A stretch of DNA of 64,000 nucleotides, taken from Clostridium sp. JN-1. Its GTDB lineage: Bacteria > Bacillota > Clostridia > Clostridiales > Clostridiaceae. The notes below the pieces were generated by a model. The model made no database searches. It saw only the letters and a program-made list of their open reading frames with translations, and was not told the DNA's origin. Where the stretch lies: assembly GCF_003718715.1 (NCBI RefSeq), contig NZ_CP033465.1:2542001-2606000 (forward strand), read 5' to 3'. Below are positions 7,279 through 18,006 of the stretch, one piece after another. Each line of letters opens with the position of its first letter. Position 1 is the stretch's first letter. Both the position numbers and the translations under genes were made by a program.

Positions 7279-7671
7279 CTATCTCTTTGAGAATTGTGGA
7301 GCTTTTCTTGCTTTTTTAAGACCATATTTCTTTCTTTCTTTCATTCTTGGGTCTCTTGTCAAGAATCCTGCTTTTTTAAGTTCTGGTTTCAAGTTTTGAT
7401 CAACTTTTAAAAGGGCTCTTGATATACCGTGTCTTATAGCTCCTGCCTGACCAGTGAATCCACCGCCGTGAACGTTAACTAAGACATCATATTTGCTCTT
7501 AGTTTCAGTTAATTCTAAAGGTTGGTTTACTACAACCCTTAAAGTTTCTAATCCAAAATAATCCTGAATATCTCTTTTATTTATTGTTACTTTACCTTCA
7601 CCAGGTACAAGTCTTACTCTAGCTACTGAATTTTTTCTTCTTCCTGTTCCAAAATACTGTACTTTAGCCAT
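7279..7671 (-). CDS. rpsI: 30S ribosomal protein S9
   Basis: This 130-residue protein is full length for S9, starting [19 protein letters not shown] and ending with the basic tail RKAPQFSKR that reaches the P-site tRNA. It lies 27 bp after rplM, the universal L13-S9 pair, and is the last gene of its transcript. The ATG follows GGAGG. Confidence 0.98.
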   Translation of the reverse strand: MAKVQYFGTGRRKNSVARVRLVPGEGKVTINKRDIQDYFGLETLRVVVNQPLELTETKSKYDVLVNVHGGGFTGQAGAIRHGISRALLKVDQNLKPELKKAGFLTRDPRMKERKKYGLKKARKAPQFSKR

Positions 7672-7698
7672 TATTTATCCTCCTTCCAGCTCACTCTT

Positions 7699-8133
7699 CT
7701 AATATCTTAATTCTAAAACTTCTGGTTTTTGAGCTTGATGATCATGCTCTGTGCCTTTATATACTTTTAGTTTTTTAAGCATTTGTTTTCCTAATACACC
7801 TTCTGGAAGCATTCTTCTAACTGCTTCTTTAAATACAAATTCCGGTTTCTTAGCTAATGCTTCCCTATAAGGAGTCTCTTTTAATCCACCTGGATATAGT
7901 GAATGATGTCTTAACATCTTTTGATCTAATTTCTTTCCTGTTAAAACAACTTTTTCTGCATTAATTATTATAACGAAATCTCCTGTGTCAACATGTGGTG
8001 TAAATATAGGTTTATTTTTTCCTCTTAATATTGAAGCAACTTGGCTTGCTACTCTTCCCAGCGGCTTTCCAGCAGCATCAATAACATACCATTTTCTTTC
8101 AACTTCTTGCGGTTTTGCTATGTATGATTTCAT
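7699..8133 (-). CDS. rplM: 50S ribosomal protein L13
   Basis: A 144-residue protein matching L13 throughout ([38 protein letters not shown]). L13 is an early assembly protein of the large subunit. It is first in a two-gene operon with rpsI and is preceded by a sigma-A promoter and a structured leader that probably mediates feedback control by L13. Confidence 0.98.
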   Translation of the reverse strand: MKSYIAKPQEVERKWYVIDAAGKPLGRVASQVASILRGKNKPIFTPHVDTGDFVIIINAEKVVLTGKKLDQKMLRHHSLYPGGLKETPYREALAKKPEFVFKEAVRRMLPEGVLGKQMLKKLKVYKGTEHDHQAQKPEVLELRY

Positions 8134-8223
8134 CGTTTTACCTCCCTAATTATTCTATAAGAAATACTACTTCTATCTTTAAGACCCGGGGCTAGTGGAT
8201 CTTACATACTTAAGATACAAACA
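8134..8223 (-). promoter_or_regulatory. Probable L13 leader (autoregulatory 5' UTR)
   Basis: The roughly 90-base leader between the predicted start site and rplM contains AAGATCC...GGGTCTT, which can pair, in the position of the L13 leader known from Firmicutes. The assignment rests on position and the stem; a covariance-model search would settle it. Confidence 0.5.
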
Positions 8224-8229
8224 TTATAT

Positions 8230-8258
8230 ATTATAATACAATCTGCCGGGCGTGTCAA
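8230..8258 (-). promoter_or_regulatory. Sigma-A promoter of rplM-rpsI
   Basis: TTGACA (8258-8253) and TATAAT (8235-8230), both perfect consensus, with a 17-base spacer. It lies between truA and rplM. Confidence 0.88.
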
Positions 8259-8288
8259 TAAACTATATGCATAAAAGATAGTTATTTA

Positions 8289-9023
8289 TTAATAAAATAC
8301 TTCATCCAATACAAGACCAAGAGCTGGTGCTGACTTTCCAGCTTTACTTCTATCCTTTAGCTCAAGTATAGTCTTTACATAATCGACTTCAAATCTGCCG
8401 CACCCTACATCTAAGAGTGTTCCAACTATGATTCTAACCATATTATATAAAAATGCATTTCCGGTTACTGTAAATGTTATAAACTGCCCTTTTTTTTCTA
8501 CATTGAGCCCTGTTATAGTTCTAATTGAATTATGTGGACTGCTCCCCTTGTTTTTAAATGCAGCAAAATCATGTGTTCCTATAAGATACTTGGCTGCCTT
8601 TTGCATTTTTGATATATCAAGCTTTCTATGATAATAATAAGCATAATTTCTACCTAAAGCCAAACGCTGATCTCCATTAAAAACAGTATATATATATCTT
8701 TTACCCTTACTGCAAAATCTAGCATGAAAATCAAGTGATACTTCTTCACATTCTTTAACTACAATATCTTGAGGCAAAAAATTATTTATTGCTCCTTTAA
8801 ACTTATATTCTGGTATAACACTGTCTGTAAAAAAGTTGCACACATATGCCCTAGCATGGACTCCTGAATCCGTCCTGCTTGCCCCTATTACTTCGCAATG
8901 TTTATTTGTGAGCTTTTCTACTGCCTCTTCAACTCTTTGTTCAACAGTAACAGCATTTATCTGTCTTTGCCATCCTGCATAATTTGTGCCATCATATTCA
9001 ATAGTAAGCTTTATATTTCTCAT
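8289..9023 (-). CDS. truA: tRNA pseudouridine(38-40) synthase
   Basis: A 244-residue TruA: TIEYDGTNYAGWQ at the N terminus and the catalytic Asp in GASRTDSGVHAR. It isomerises uridines 38-40 in the anticodon arm of many tRNAs. The ATG at 9023 overlaps the ecfT stop codon (TAATG), so translation is probably coupled; a GTG at 9032 is less likely. It is the last gene of the ECF-truA operon. Confidence 0.93.
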   Translation of the reverse strand: MRNIKLTIEYDGTNYAGWQRQINAVTVEQRVEEAVEKLTNKHCEVIGASRTDSGVHARAYVCNFFTDSVIPEYKFKGAINNFLPQDIVVKECEEVSLDFHARFCSKGKRYIYTVFNGDQRLALGRNYAYYYHRKLDISKMQKAAKYLIGTHDFAAFKNKGSSPHNSIRTITGLNVEKKGQFITFTVTGNAFLYNMVRIIVGTLLDVGCGRFEVDYVKTILELKDRSKAGKSAPALGLVLDEVFY

Positions 9024-9829
9024 TACTTCCACATCCTACTCCATACGGAAATAGCAACTAATAGAGTAACACAAACTACTGCAGTAAAATCTTTATTTGA
9101 AAGTTTTAACTGCTTCATTCTAGTTCTACCTTCTCCGCCTCTATAGCATCTTGCTTCCATAGCCATTGCAAGTTCATCTGCTCGTCTAAATGAACTTATA
9201 AATAATGGTACAAGGATAGGAATTAAACTTTTTGCTCTATGTACTAGATTTCCAGATTCAAAGTCAGCTCCTCTTGCCATTTGTGCCTTCATTATTTTAT
9301 CAGTTTCATCCATTAAAGTTGGTATAAATCTAAGTGCTATTGTCATCATCATTGCAAGTTCATGGGCTGGCACCCCTATTTTCTTAAATGGATTCAACAG
9401 CTTTTCAATTCCATCAGTCAATTCAATTGGTGAAGTTGTAAGCGTTAAAAGTGATGTTCCAATTATGAGGAATACAAGTCTTAAGACCATAAAAACTGCA
9501 ATCGATACACCTTCTCTATATATAGTTATGAATTTCCAGTGATACAGCGGTGGATTAGTTCCACCAGTCATGAGCAAATTTAACAAAGCTGTTATCACAA
9601 CTAAAATAAATATAGGCTTTAATCCTTTGTATATATAACTAAATGGGACTTTAGATATATATATAGCTGCAAATGTAAAAAAAATTATGAATACATATCC
9701 TTTAAAGTTATTAACTAAAAATAAATCAACTATATAAACTAAAGATATTAATATTTTAACCCTTGGATCTAACTTATGGACAAAAGAATTGCCTGGTACA
9801 TACTGTCCTATCGTAATATCTTTAATCAT
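9023..9829 (-). CDS. ecfT: ECF transporter membrane coupling protein EcfT
   Basis: A 268-residue CbiQ-type membrane protein with about five hydrophobic segments and the two Ala-Arg-Gly/Cys coupling motifs (QMARGAD and MEARCYRG) that dock into the ATPases. EcfT joins the EcfA1-EcfA2 ATPases to exchangeable vitamin-binding S components. The ATG at 9829 overlaps the end of ecfA2 by 8 bases and follows GGGAGAG. No S component is encoded nearby, so this is a group II (shared) module. Confidence 0.93.
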   Translation of the reverse strand: MIKDITIGQYVPGNSFVHKLDPRVKILISLVYIVDLFLVNNFKGYVFIIFFTFAAIYISKVPFSYIYKGLKPIFILVVITALLNLLMTGGTNPPLYHWKFITIYREGVSIAVFMVLRLVFLIIGTSLLTLTTSPIELTDGIEKLLNPFKKIGVPAHELAMMMTIALRFIPTLMDETDKIMKAQMARGADFESGNLVHRAKSLIPILVPLFISSFRRADELAMAMEARCYRGGEGRTRMKQLKLSNKDFTAVVCVTLLVAISVWSRMWK

Positions 9830-10694
9830 TTTTAGCTCTCCCATCATTTTTTAATATCTTTAATATTTCCATTTTTGCCTGCTCAACAGTAAATATATTA
9901 TCTGATATATTAAATCCTTTTTTTCTAAGCTTTCTTGCAAGGTAAGTTACTTGTGGTACGGCAAGCCCAACACTTTCCAAGGTATCAACTTCTTTAAATA
10001 CCTTAGATGGTTCCCCGTCAAGTATACATTTTCCCTTGTTCATAACAATTATTCTATCTGCTACTTTTGCTACATCTTCCATGCTGTGAGACACAAGTAT
10101 TATAGTCATATTGTATTCTTTATGTAACTTTTTTATCTGTCCTAAAATGCCATCTCTTCCTTTGGGATCAAGTCCTGCAGTTGGTTCGTCTAGAATGAGT
10201 ACCTTAGGTTCCATAGCTGCTACTCCTGCTATAGCTACTCTACGTTTTTGACCGCCGCTTAGCTCAAATGGCGACTTATCTTTATACTTTTCATAGTTAA
10301 GTTCAACCATCTCCATAGCCTTTTTTACTCTTCTATCTATCTCATCATTACTTAAGCCCAAATTCTTAGGTCCAAAAGCAATGTCTTTTTCTATAGTTTC
10401 TTCAAAAAGCTGATACTCAGGATATTGAAATACAAGTCCTACTTTTTTTCTTATAAAGTTAAGATTTATATTCTTTTGAGTTATATCTGTACCATCTATT
10501 ATTATTTTTCCTGAATGAGGTTTCAAAAGTCCATTTATGTGCTGAATAAGTGTAGACTTTCCTGAACCAGTATGCCCAATTAAAGCAACAAATTCTCCAT
10601 CATTTATATTTAAATTTATATCATCAAGTGCCTTTTTTTCAAAGGGTGAACCCTTCATATATATATGAGTTAAATTTTCTATTTTAATTGACAT
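9822..10694 (-). CDS. ecfA2: ECF transporter ATPase EcfA2
   Basis: A 290-residue ABC ATPase with Walker [11 protein letters not shown]-loop, signature [13 protein letters not shown], Walker [11 protein letters not shown] and switch His in LVSHSMEDV. It pairs with EcfA1 to power vitamin uptake. It overlaps ecfA1 by 16 bases and ecfT by 8, indicating a tightly coupled operon. Assignment as A2 rests on gene order and the DEPT Walker B. Confidence 0.92.
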   Translation of the reverse strand: MSIKIENLTHIYMKGSPFEKKALDDINLNINDGEFVALIGHTGSGKSTLIQHINGLLKPHSGKIIIDGTDITQKNINLNFIRKKVGLVFQYPEYQLFEETIEKDIAFGPKNLGLSNDEIDRRVKKAMEMVELNYEKYKDKSPFELSGGQKRRVAIAGVAAMEPKVLILDEPTAGLDPKGRDGILGQIKKLHKEYNMTIILVSHSMEDVAKVADRIIVMNKGKCILDGEPSKVFKEVDTLESVGLAVPQVTYLARKLRKKGFNISDNIFTVEQAKMEILKILKNDGRAKND

Positions 10695-11524
10695 AATTCA
10701 TCCACCATCTCATCTATAGTTAATATATCTTTTCTTAAATTCACACCACTTTTTCTCAATTCATAGGATAATTCAGTAACTTGAGGTACATCTAATCCCA
10801 ATTGTTTCATCTTTTCAACCTGACTAAATATATTCCTCGGAGTACCTTCCATAGCTACTTTTCCCTCATCAATAACTACTATTCTATCAGCTTCAGCAGC
10901 CTCTTCCATGTAATGAGTTATAAATATAATAGTTATACCATAATTTTTGTTTAGTTCTTTTATAGTATTCATTACTTCTTTTCTACCTGATGGATCCAAC
11001 ATGGCAGTTGATTCATCAAATATTATACATTCTGGCATCATAGCTAGTACTCCTGCTATTGCAACTCTCTGTTTTTGTCCTCCTGATAAGAGATGCGGTG
11101 CGTGTCTTCTATATTCGTACATATTAACCCTTTTTAAAGATTGATCTACTCTTTTCCTTATTTCTTCTGATGGAACCCCTAAATTTTCAGGTCCAAAAGC
11201 TACATCTTCTTCTACTATTGTTGCAACTATTTGATTATCTGGATTTTGAAAAACCATACCTGCTTTATTTCTGACTTTCCACACATTTTCCTCTTTAGAT
11301 GTGTCCAATCCACCTACATACACCTTACCAGAAGAAGGTACTAAAAGCGCATTCATAAGCTTTGCTGCAGTTGATTTTCCTGATCCATTTCTCCCTAATA
11401 CAACTAAAAATTCGCCCTTTTTTACTTCAAGTGTAACATTTTCAAGTGCCAATTTAGCTTCATCTTTATTATTACTCTGATACTTATATGATAGGTCTCT
11501 ACATGTTATCATCTTTTCATCCAT
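10679..11524 (-). CDS. ecfA1: ECF transporter ATPase EcfA1
   Basis: A 281-residue ABC ATPase: [22 protein letters not shown], and a Walker B reading FDESTAMLD rather than DEPT, usual for the A1 paralogue. First gene of ecfA1-ecfA2-ecfT-truA. The ATG follows GGGGTG. A terminator separates it from rplQ, and two AGCTCTATATAT direct repeats (11571 and 11599) lie in the upstream region. Confidence 0.92.
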   Translation of the reverse strand: MDEKMITCRDLSYKYQSNNKDEAKLALENVTLEVKKGEFLVVLGRNGSGKSTAAKLMNALLVPSSGKVYVGGLDTSKEENVWKVRNKAGMVFQNPDNQIVATIVEEDVAFGPENLGVPSEEIRKRVDQSLKRVNMYEYRRHAPHLLSGGQKQRVAIAGVLAMMPECIIFDESTAMLDPSGRKEVMNTIKELNKNYGITIIFITHYMEEAAEADRIVVIDEGKVAMEGTPRNIFSQVEKMKQLGLDVPQVTELSYELRKSGVNLRKDILTIDEMVDELCQLK

Positions 11525-11636
11525 AGAAACACCCCACTAAATTAATATAAAGTATATACTAGTATAGTATAGCTCTATATATTAATAAGTAAATACTCAG
11601 CTCTATATATATTCATTATTTTCATTATAATAAAAC

Positions 11637-11664
11637 AGGGATTAAGCTAGTTTACTTAATCCCT
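11637..11664 (-). terminator. Terminator after rplQ
   Basis: GGGATTAAG and CTTAATCCC form a 9-pair stem with an 8-base loop, followed on the minus strand by TGTTTTATT. It ends the long ribosomal transcript 6 bases after the rplQ stop codon. Confidence 0.85.
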
Positions 11665-11669
11665 AAATT

Positions 11670-12011
11670 TTATACTAACTCTAGTATAACTAATTCTGCA
11701 GCGTCGCCTCTTCTTGGTCCCATTTTATACATTCTTGTATATCCGCCGTTTCTTTCAGCATATTTAGGAGCCACAGTATCAAATAAATTTTTAACAACTT
11801 CTTCTTCAGTTATAAAAGAAAGAACCTGTCTTCTAGCGTGAAGATCTCCTCTTTTTGCAAGAGTGATCATTTTTTCAGCTAAATTCTTTGTTTCTATTGC
11901 TCTAGTTTGAGTTGTTTGTATTTTACCATGCTTTAGAAAACTAGTAACAAGATTTCTAAGCATTGCTCTTCTCTGATCAGTTGGACGACCTAATTTACGT
12001 TGTCTTGCCAT
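11670..12011 (-). CDS. rplQ: 50S ribosomal protein L17
   Basis: A 113-residue L17 starting [24 protein letters not shown], full length for bacteria. L17 lines the peptide exit region. It is the last gene of the alpha operon, 51 bp after rpoA, and is followed directly by a terminator. Confidence 0.98.
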   Translation of the reverse strand: MARQRKLGRPTDQRRAMLRNLVTSFLKHGKIQTTQTRAIETKNLAEKMITLAKRGDLHARRQVLSFITEEEVVKNLFDTVAPKYAERNGGYTRMYKMGPRRGDAAELVILELV

Positions 12012-12062
12012 CTCTATACCTCCTTATCACTACACTATTCTTTAAGTATTACCTGCAGTACT

Positions 12063-13010
12063 TTATTCCTCACTTTGTTTTAGCGACAAACCTAATACTT
12101 CAAGCTTTTGTTGAACTTCTTCTAAGGACTTTTTACCAAGGTTTCTAACCTTCATCATATCATCCATAGTTCTCTCTGTTAACTCTTGAACAGTATTTAT
12201 ACCAGCTCTTTTTAAACAATTATAACTTCTAACAGAAAGGTCAAGTTCTTCAATAGTCATTTCTAAGACTTTCTCTTTTTTATCTTCTTCTTTTTCTACC
12301 ATTATTTCAACATTATTAGCATGATCCGTTAAAGTCATGAATAATTTAAAATGTTCTATTAAAATCTTAGCTGACAAACTTATAGCTTCATCTGGCATTA
12401 TTGTACCATTAGTCCATACCTCAAGAGATAACTTATCATAATCAGTGATTTGGCCAACCCTTGTATTTCCTACAACAAAGTTAACTCTTTTAATAGGAGT
12501 ATATATCGAATCCACAGCTATAGTTCCTATAGGCATATCTTCCGATTTGTTTTTGTTTTGAGCAACATAGCCTCTACCTGTGTTAACCTGAATTTCCATA
12601 TACAACTTACCATTGTCATCCAAAGTGGCTATATGTAAATCCTTATTGATTATTTCAACAGAACCATCTGTTTTTATATCTCCTGCAGTAACTTCACCAG
12701 GTCCTTGTTCATCTATATATATAGTTTTAGGACCTTCATCTGTCATCTTTAAAGCCAGACACTTGATATTCAATATTAGCTCAGCAACATCTTCTTTTAC
12801 TCCAGGAACTGTAGAAAATTCATGGAGTACTCCATCTATCTTGATATTATTAGCAGCAACTCCAGGCAATGAGGAAAGAAGAATTCTCCTCAACGCATTA
12901 CCAAGAGTAATACCATAGCCTCTTTCTAACGGTTCAACTACAAATTTACCATAAGTGCCATCTTCATTAGTTTCTACACATTCTATTTTGGGCTTTTCTA
13001 TTTCTAACAC
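12063..13010 (-). CDS. rpoA: RNA polymerase alpha subunit
   Basis: A 315-residue protein with the N-terminal dimerisation/assembly domain ([20 protein letters not shown]) and the C-terminal domain that binds UP elements and activators ([24 protein letters not shown]), joined by a Lys/Glu linker (KEEDKKEKV). It nucleates beta and beta-prime assembly. It lies in the usual place between rpsD and rplQ. Confidence 0.98.
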   Translation of the reverse strand: MLEIEKPKIECVETNEDGTYGKFVVEPLERGYGITLGNALRRILLSSLPGVAANNIKIDGVLHEFSTVPGVKEDVAELILNIKCLALKMTDEGPKTIYIDEQGPGEVTAGDIKTDGSVEIINKDLHIATLDDNGKLYMEIQVNTGRGYVAQNKNKSEDMPIGTIAVDSIYTPIKRVNFVVGNTRVGQITDYDKLSLEVWTNGTIMPDEAISLSAKILIEHFKLFMTLTDHANNVEIMVEKEEDKKEKVLEMTIEELDLSVRSYNCLKRAGINTVQELTERTMDDMMKVRNLGKKSLEEVQQKLEVLGLSLKQSEE

Positions 13011-13070
13011 GAATATAACCCTCCTCTATTTGATTTGTTAATATTTTGAGGGCAACTGATTCTATAGTAA

Positions 13071-13691
13071 CTATTTACTATATAATTCTACTATTAATGT
13101 TTCATTAACAGGAACATCTATGTCTTCTCTTAAAGGCTCTCTAAGAATCTTTCCTTCAAAGTTTTCTGAACTTCCCTCTAACCATGCTGGTAAAGTCTTT
13201 GGATTTTCTGCAAATGTCTTAAATTTTTCTGTTGATTTACTTTTTTCTCTTACAGTTATAACATCATTGATTGATACTTGATAAGAAGGAATATCTACTT
13301 TCTTACCATTTACTAAGAAGTGTCCGTGATTTACCAATTGTCTTGATTCACTTCTTGAATTTCCAAATCCTAGTTTGAATACTACGTTATCAAGTCTCAT
13401 TTCTAATAGTCTTAACAAGTTTTCACCTGTTATACCTCTAAGTTTTTCGGCTTTCGCATAGTAATTTCTAAATTGTCCTTCAAGTATTCCATATATTCTT
13501 CTAGCTTTTTGTTTTTCTCTTAATTGAACACCATAGTTAGACATTTTTTTTCTGCTTTGTCCGTGCTGTCCTGGTGCATATCCTCTTCTTGAAAATGCAC
13601 ATTTATCTGTATAACATCTATCTCCTTTTAGAAATAGTTTTAAACCTTCTCTTCTACAGAGTCTGCATGTTGATCCAGTATATCTTGCCAT
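13071..13691 (-). CDS. rpsD: 30S ribosomal protein S4 (zinc-binding form)
   Basis: A 206-residue S4 with N-terminal Cys residues CRLCRREG and CYTDKC suited to bind zinc, and the S4 RNA-binding domain ([30 protein letters not shown]). It is a primary 16S binder and in other bacteria represses its own operon. It lies between rpsK and rpoA. Confidence 0.98.
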   Translation of the reverse strand: MARYTGSTCRLCRREGLKLFLKGDRCYTDKCAFSRRGYAPGQHGQSRKKMSNYGVQLREKQKARRIYGILEGQFRNYYAKAEKLRGITGENLLRLLEMRLDNVVFKLGFGNSRSESRQLVNHGHFLVNGKKVDIPSYQVSINDVITVREKSKSTEKFKTFAENPKTLPAWLEGSSENFEGKILREPLREDIDVPVNETLIVELYSK

Positions 13692-13711
13692 TAATCTTAC
13701 ACCTCCTTAAA

Positions 13712-14110
13712 CTAAACTCTTCTTCTCTTTGGTGGTCTGCATCCGTTATGTGGTATAGGAGTAACATCCTTTATTAATGTAACTTCTAATCCAGCAGCTT
13801 GTAGTGATCTTATTGCAGCTTCTCTACCTGCTCCTGGTCCCTTTACATACACCTCTACACTTTTTAAACCATGTTCCATAGCTGTTTTTGCTGATGTTTC
13901 AGCAGCCATTTGCGCTGCAAATGGAGTACTTTTTCTTGATCCTCTAAAACCTAATCCGCCTGCACTAGCCCATGATAATGTATTTCCAAATGCATCAGTT
14001 ATAGTAACAATTGAATTGTTAAAAGTTGATCTTATATGTGCACAGCCATGTTCAACATTTTTTCTTTCTTTTTTTCTTCTTGTCTTCTTAGTTTTTGATC
14101 CAGCTGCCAT
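13712..14110 (-). CDS. rpsK: 30S ribosomal protein S11
   Basis: A 132-residue S11 with the typical [23 protein letters not shown] core and the C-terminal [16 protein letters not shown]. It forms part of the 30S platform near the E site. Spaced 23 bp from rpsM. Confidence 0.98.
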   Translation of the reverse strand: MAAGSKTKKTRRKKERKNVEHGCAHIRSTFNNSIVTITDAFGNTLSWASAGGLGFRGSRKSTPFAAQMAAETSAKTAMEHGLKSVEVYVKGPGAGREAAIRSLQAAGLEVTLIKDVTPIPHNGCRPPKRRRV

Positions 14111-14133
14111 GTTTTTCCCTCCTTACACCAAAA

Positions 14134-14505
14134 TTATTTTCTCTTTTTAGCTCCTATCATTTTCTTAGGACCTTTTCTTGTTCTTGCATTTGTCTTTGTT
14201 TTTTGTCCTCTTACTGGAAGACCTCTCCTATGTCTTATTCCTCTATAACAACCAATTTCCACTAATCTCTTAATATTAAGAGCTGTTTCTCTTCTTAAGT
14301 CACCTTCAACTTTTACGTATTTGTTTACGTAATCTCTTAATGTATTAACTTCTCCTTCGGTTAAATCCTTGACTCTTGTATCAGGATTAACTCCAGTTTC
14401 TTTAAGAATCTTATGAGAAGTTGATAATCCTATGCCATATATATATGTTAGACCTATTTCTATTCTTTTTTCTTTTGGTAGGTCAATACCTGCTATTCTT
14501 GCCAT
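14134..14505 (-). CDS. rpsM: 30S ribosomal protein S13
   Basis: A 123-residue S13: [24 protein letters not shown], with the basic tail [15 protein letters not shown]. It contacts the large subunit in bridge B1. The 118-bp gap to rpmJ holds a 10-pair hairpin (14577-14598) without a T-run, possibly a processing site. Confidence 0.98.
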   Translation of the reverse strand: MARIAGIDLPKEKRIEIGLTYIYGIGLSTSHKILKETGVNPDTRVKDLTEGEVNTLRDYVNKYVKVEGDLRRETALNIKRLVEIGCYRGIRHRRGLPVRGQKTKTNARTRKGPKKMIGAKKRK

Positions 14506-14623
14506 TAAAATTTACACCTCCTGAATATCTAATTGGTAAGGATTAATTAAATTTATTTATATATAAGGCTTCTAGTTAATAGAGTATTTACTCTATTACA
14601 GCCGCACCAGAAACTATATAAAA

Positions 14624-14737
14624 TTAACCTTGCTTTTGTTTGTGTTTAGGATTTTCACAGATAACCATTACTCTTCCTTTTCTCTTTATGATTTTACATT
14701 TTTCACACATAGGCTTAACTGATGGTCTTACTTTCAT
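14624..14737 (-). CDS. rpmJ: 50S ribosomal protein L36 (zinc-binding form)
   Basis: The 37 residues begin [20 protein letters not shown], with Cys11, Cys14, Cys27 and His32 as zinc ligands. The gene lies between infA and rpsM, its standard place. The ATG at 14737 follows GGAGGG. Confidence 0.97.
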   Translation of the reverse strand: MKVRPSVKPMCEKCKIIKRKGRVMVICENPKHKQKQG

Positions 14738-14753
14738 AGCTAACCCTCCTTAT

Positions 14754-14972
14754 TTACTTTGCTCTCCAAGTTATTCTTCCTCTTGTCAAATCATATGGAG
14801 ATAACTCCACAGTAACTTTATCGCCTGGAAGAATCCTTATAAAGTTCATTCTCAATTTACCTGATATATGCGCTAATATTTTATGTCCGCTCTCTAATTT
14901 AACTTCAAACATTGCATTAGGTAATGCCTCTAAAACAGTACCCTGCATTTCTATAACATCATCTTTTGACAT
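14754..14972 (-). CDS. infA: Translation initiation factor IF-1
   Basis: A 72-residue OB-fold protein ([20 protein letters not shown], ending [13 protein letters not shown]) that occupies the A site during initiation. Full length. It lies 7 bp after the KOW protein gene and 16 bp before rpmJ. Confidence 0.98.
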   Translation of the reverse strand: MSKDDVIEMQGTVLEALPNAMFEVKLESGHKILAHISGKLRMNFIRILPGDKVTVELSPYDLTRGRITWRAK

Positions 14973-14979
14973 AAGGTAA

Positions 14980-15267
14980 TCAAACCTCCTTATTATTGTC
15001 GTAAGACTGCAAAAATTCTCTTATCATAGCATTGCTGATTTTCTTTTCCGATACCAATAAATCCTTTATATCTTCTGCGATCAAACTCGTAAATCCTAAG
15101 TGCTTAATTTTCTTCTTCTTAGGTCTTTCTATAGTCCTAAGTTTTCCATCACATATATAAACATAATTATCATCTATAATATCAACTACTATAAAAAATT
15201 TATCAGAATCGCGTCCTGCTTTCGAATAAACTACTTTTCCTAAACAGCTATTACTTTGCAACAACAT
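14980..15267 (-). CDS. KOW-domain, L14e/L6e-like RNA-binding protein
   Basis: A 95-residue protein with an N-terminal KOW-like barrel ([50 protein letters not shown]), the small protein that clostridia carry between map and infA. It presumably binds RNA or ribosomes; no exact role is established to my knowledge. The ATG at 15267 follows AGGGGTG closely, and nearby TTG codons (15264, 15261) are alternatives. It overlaps the end of the map remnant by 28 bases, as expected if map was once translated into it. Confidence 0.75.
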   Translation of the reverse strand: MLLQSNSCLGKVVYSKAGRDSDKFFIVVDIIDDNYVYICDGKLRTIERPKKKKIKHLGFTSLIAEDIKDLLVSEKKISNAMIREFLQSYDNNKEV

Positions 15268-15392
15268 ATCACCCCTATTAATTTAAGGTAAGTATTTCCG
15301 TAATGTGCTGATAAGTTTCCATCCTTTGTAACAACTGTCCACTTGTTAGGACTTGTCAGTTCTATTTCATCATCACTTTCGAGTATTATCAT
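15240..15392 (-). pseudogene. map: Methionine aminopeptidase remnant (internal deletion)
   Basis: This 50-codon frame starts with an ATG overlapping the adk stop (TAATG), as map does in related operons. Its first 12 residues, [12 protein letters not shown], match the start of Map. They continue directly into SPNKWTVVTKDGNLSAHYGNT, which matches the C-terminal strand of Map. The roughly 200 residues between, including all metal ligands, are missing, and the tail ([10 protein letters not shown]) no longer matches. The product cannot be an active aminopeptidase, so another map must exist elsewhere. The comparison with family sequences is from memory. Confidence 0.8.
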
Positions 15393-16042
15393 TATTTGAC
15401 TGCTTTTAAAGCATCACATATTTCATCAAATACTTGATTTATTTCCTTTGTTCCTTCTACTTTAAGTAATGCATTTTGATTCTTGTAATAATCAACAAGC
15501 GGTTGAGTTTGTTGATTATAAACATCTAACCTTTCCTTAACAGTTGCTTCTGTGTCATCTTTTCTTTGTATTAAGTCACTATCACAAGCATCGCATTTAC
15601 CCTCTACTTTAGGAGGATTAAATCTTATATGATAACTTGCACCGCATGATGGACAAACTCTTCTTCCAGTCATTCTCTCTAAGATGAATTTTTCTTCAAC
15701 ATCTATGAGCAGTGCTGCATCTATCTTATTATGATTTTCATTTAAGAATTCATCTAATGCTTCTGCTTGCTTAACTGTCCTTGGAAAACCATCTAATAGA
15801 AATCCTTCTTTGCAATCATTTTTGCTCAATCTATCCTTAACTATATCTATAGTAACTTGATCTGGTACTAACTGACCATTATCCATGTATCTTTTTGCTT
15901 CAACACCAAGTTTAGTCTTTTCAGAAATGTTTTTTCTAAAAATATCACCTGTAGATATATGTGGTATAGAGTACTTTTCACTAATTAATTTTGCTTGCGT
16001 GCCTTTTCCTGCTCCCGGAGGACCTAACAAAACTATTTTCAA
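15392..16042 (-). CDS. adk: Adenylate kinase
   Basis: A 216-residue long-lid adenylate kinase: P-loop [11 protein letters not shown], lid with a four-Cys zinc site (CPSCGASYH and CDACDSDL), [13 protein letters not shown]. It converts ATP + AMP to 2 ADP. I choose the TTG at 16042 (giving [14 protein letters not shown], 9 bases after TTGGAG) because it matches family length; the frame is open to a GTG at 16060. It lies between secY and the map remnant. Confidence 0.95.
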   Translation of the reverse strand: MKIVLLGPPGAGKGTQAKLISEKYSIPHISTGDIFRKNISEKTKLGVEAKRYMDNGQLVPDQVTIDIVKDRLSKNDCKEGFLLDGFPRTVKQAEALDEFLNENHNKIDAALLIDVEEKFILERMTGRRVCPSCGASYHIRFNPPKVEGKCDACDSDLIQRKDDTEATVKERLDVYNQQTQPLVDYYKNQNALLKVEGTKEINQVFDEICDALKAVK

Positions 16043-16061
16043 TTGTATCATCTCCAACACA

Positions 16062-17348
16062 TTAATCCTTTAAGAATCCTTGGTAATGACGCATTACCAA
16101 TTGTGACTTTAATTGCCTTATAGTTTCAAGTGCAACATTTACTATAATAAGTAAACCAGTACCGCCAAAATATATATCTTTAAAGTTGGTATACGTTGCT
16201 GCTAATATAGGTGCTATGGCTATTACTCCGGCAAAAGCACCACCTATTATTGAAACCTTAGCGAGAACCCTATCTATATAGGTGGCAGTTGGTTCCCCTG
16301 GTCTTATTCCAGGTATAAAACCTGAAGACTTATGCATGTTTTCAGCCATTTCATCAGGTTTAAACGTAACTTCCGTATAGAACCATGTAAAGAATATAGT
16401 CAATAAAAAGTACAATACTGCATATTGCCAAGTGCTTTCTTTAAATGGACTAAATGGACTCGCAGTTACAAACTTATAAAAAGCTGAATTTGGCCAAAAC
16501 ATACCTATCGTAATTGGAAATTGCATAACTGAAATTGCAAATATAATTCCAATAACAGCAGCACCATTAACATTTATTGGTATATTAGTAGATTGACCTT
16601 TATATAATCTACCGCCACTTGCCATCTTTCCTGCATATTGCACAGGAATTCTTCTCTCTGATAAGCTAGTAATTACAACTAGTACAAGTAATACAATCAC
16701 TGCTAAAATAAATAATGTTGACTGTACAAAATCAACAGTTTCTGCCTTTTGTAATTGTGCTAACTGATAAAGCGTAGCTGGAAATCTAGAAATAATATTG
16801 AAAAAAATCAAAAGTGATACACCATTTCCTATTCCCTTGTCTGTTATTCTATCACCTAACCACATCAAGAAAGTTGAAGCAGTCGTTAAGGTAAGTATTA
16901 TGACAAATATATTTAACTTACTTGATGGATTTTGGAGGGCATTTGCTCTACTTATTATAACATATGTACTAAATGCCTGAATTACTCCAAGTGGTATTGA
17001 AGCATATCTTGTATATTCCTGTATCCTTTTTCTTCCTTCTTCTCCTTCTTTAGAAAGCTGTTCCAATCTTGGAATTGCAACTTGAAGTAACTGAAATATG
17101 ATGGAAGAATTTATGAATGGAACTACTCCCATTGCAAATATACTAAATCTACTAAATGCACCACCTGATATTAAATCATAAAATCCAAACAAAGATCCAC
17201 TCTTAGTTAAGTTTGCAACCTTTGAAGTATCAATTCCAGGAACAGGAATATAATTTCCCATCCTGAAAATTGCTATCATAAGTAATGTAAATATCAATCT
17301 CTTTCTTAGTTCAGGAACTTTCCATGCATTACGCAAGGTTGATAGCAC
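16062..17348 (-). CDS. secY: Protein translocase subunit SecY
   Basis: A 428-residue channel subunit with ten membrane segments. Signatures include [10 protein letters not shown] at the N terminus, the plug region [19 protein letters not shown], and the cytoplasmic loops that contact SecA and the ribosome. Starts with GTG one base after the rplO stop. SecE is encoded at 42366-42596. Confidence 0.97.
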   Translation of the reverse strand: MLSTLRNAWKVPELRKRLIFTLLMIAIFRMGNYIPVPGIDTSKVANLTKSGSLFGFYDLISGGAFSRFSIFAMGVVPFINSSIIFQLLQVAIPRLEQLSKEGEEGRKRIQEYTRYASIPLGVIQAFSTYVIISRANALQNPSSKLNIFVIILTLTTASTFLMWLGDRITDKGIGNGVSLLIFFNIISRFPATLYQLAQLQKAETVDFVQSTLFILAVIVLLVLVVITSLSERRIPVQYAGKMASGGRLYKGQSTNIPINVNGAAVIGIIFAISVMQFPITIGMFWPNSAFYKFVTASPFSPFKESTWQYAVLYFLLTIFFTWFYTEVTFKPDEMAENMHKSSGFIPGIRPGEPTATYIDRVLAKVSIIGGAFAGVIAIAPILAATYTNFKDIYFGGTGLLIIVNVALETIRQLKSQLVMRHYQGFLKD

Positions 17349-17789
17349 CTATATCACCTCAACTTTTCCTCCAGCTGCTTCTATTTTTTCTACAGCCGAC
17401 TTTGAGAATTTTGCTGCTTTAACTGTTAGTTTCTTTTCTAATTCACCATTTCCAAGTATCTTAACTCCGTTTTTTGACTTATTTACGATACCTTTTGATA
17501 GTAATAATTCTGTTGTTACTTCTGTACCTTCATCAAATACATTTAATCTATCAACATTTATAACTGCAAACTCTTTGGCAAATAAGTTTTTAAATCCTCT
17601 CTTAGGAAGTCTTCTAAATAAAGGCATTTGACCTCCTTCGAAGCCTAATCTTACTCCGCCGCCGGATCTAGCTTTCTGTCCATTTTCACCTTTACCAGCA
17701 TTTCTTCCCCATCCTGAACCAGTACCTCTACCTATTCTTTTTGGTGCTCTTCTTGATCCATTTGCCGGTTTTAACTCATGAAGTTTCAT
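17349..17789 (-). CDS. rplO: 50S ribosomal protein L15
   Basis: A 146-residue L15 with the Gly/Arg-rich N terminus [24 protein letters not shown] that threads into 23S rRNA. Located rpmD-rplO-secY as in most bacteria, and directly adjoining secY. Confidence 0.98.
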   Translation of the reverse strand: MKLHELKPANGSRRAPKRIGRGTGSGWGRNAGKGENGQKARSGGGVRLGFEGGQMPLFRRLPKRGFKNLFAKEFAVINVDRLNVFDEGTEVTTELLLSKGIVNKSKNGVKILGNGELEKKLTVKAAKFSKSAVEKIEAAGGKVEVI

Positions 17790-17812
17790 TTCTATCTTAC
17801 ACCTCCTCTAAC

Positions 17813-17992
17813 TTACGCTTCTTCTACACTTAAAAGATAGCTAACTTTATTTATCATACCTCTGATTTGAGGAGTATCCTCATGTACAACTGTTTTTCTT
17901 ATTTTTCTTAATCCTAGAGCATTAACAGTAGCAATATGATCTTTTTTCCTACCTATTAAACTCTTACATAAAGTTATTTTAATTTTAGCCAA
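17813..17992 (-). CDS. rpmD: 50S ribosomal protein L30 (TTG start)
   Basis: A 59-residue L30 ([37 protein letters not shown]). The start is TTG at 17992. A nearby upstream ATG opens a frame that stops after four codons, so it cannot be used. A G6 run upstream serves as the ribosome binding site. The gene lies between rpsE and rplO. Confidence 0.95.
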   Translation of the reverse strand: MAKIKITLCKSLIGRKKDHIATVNALGLRKIRKTVVHEDTPQIRGMINKVSYLLSVEEA

Positions 17993-18006
17993 GGTTCATT
18001 CCCCCC

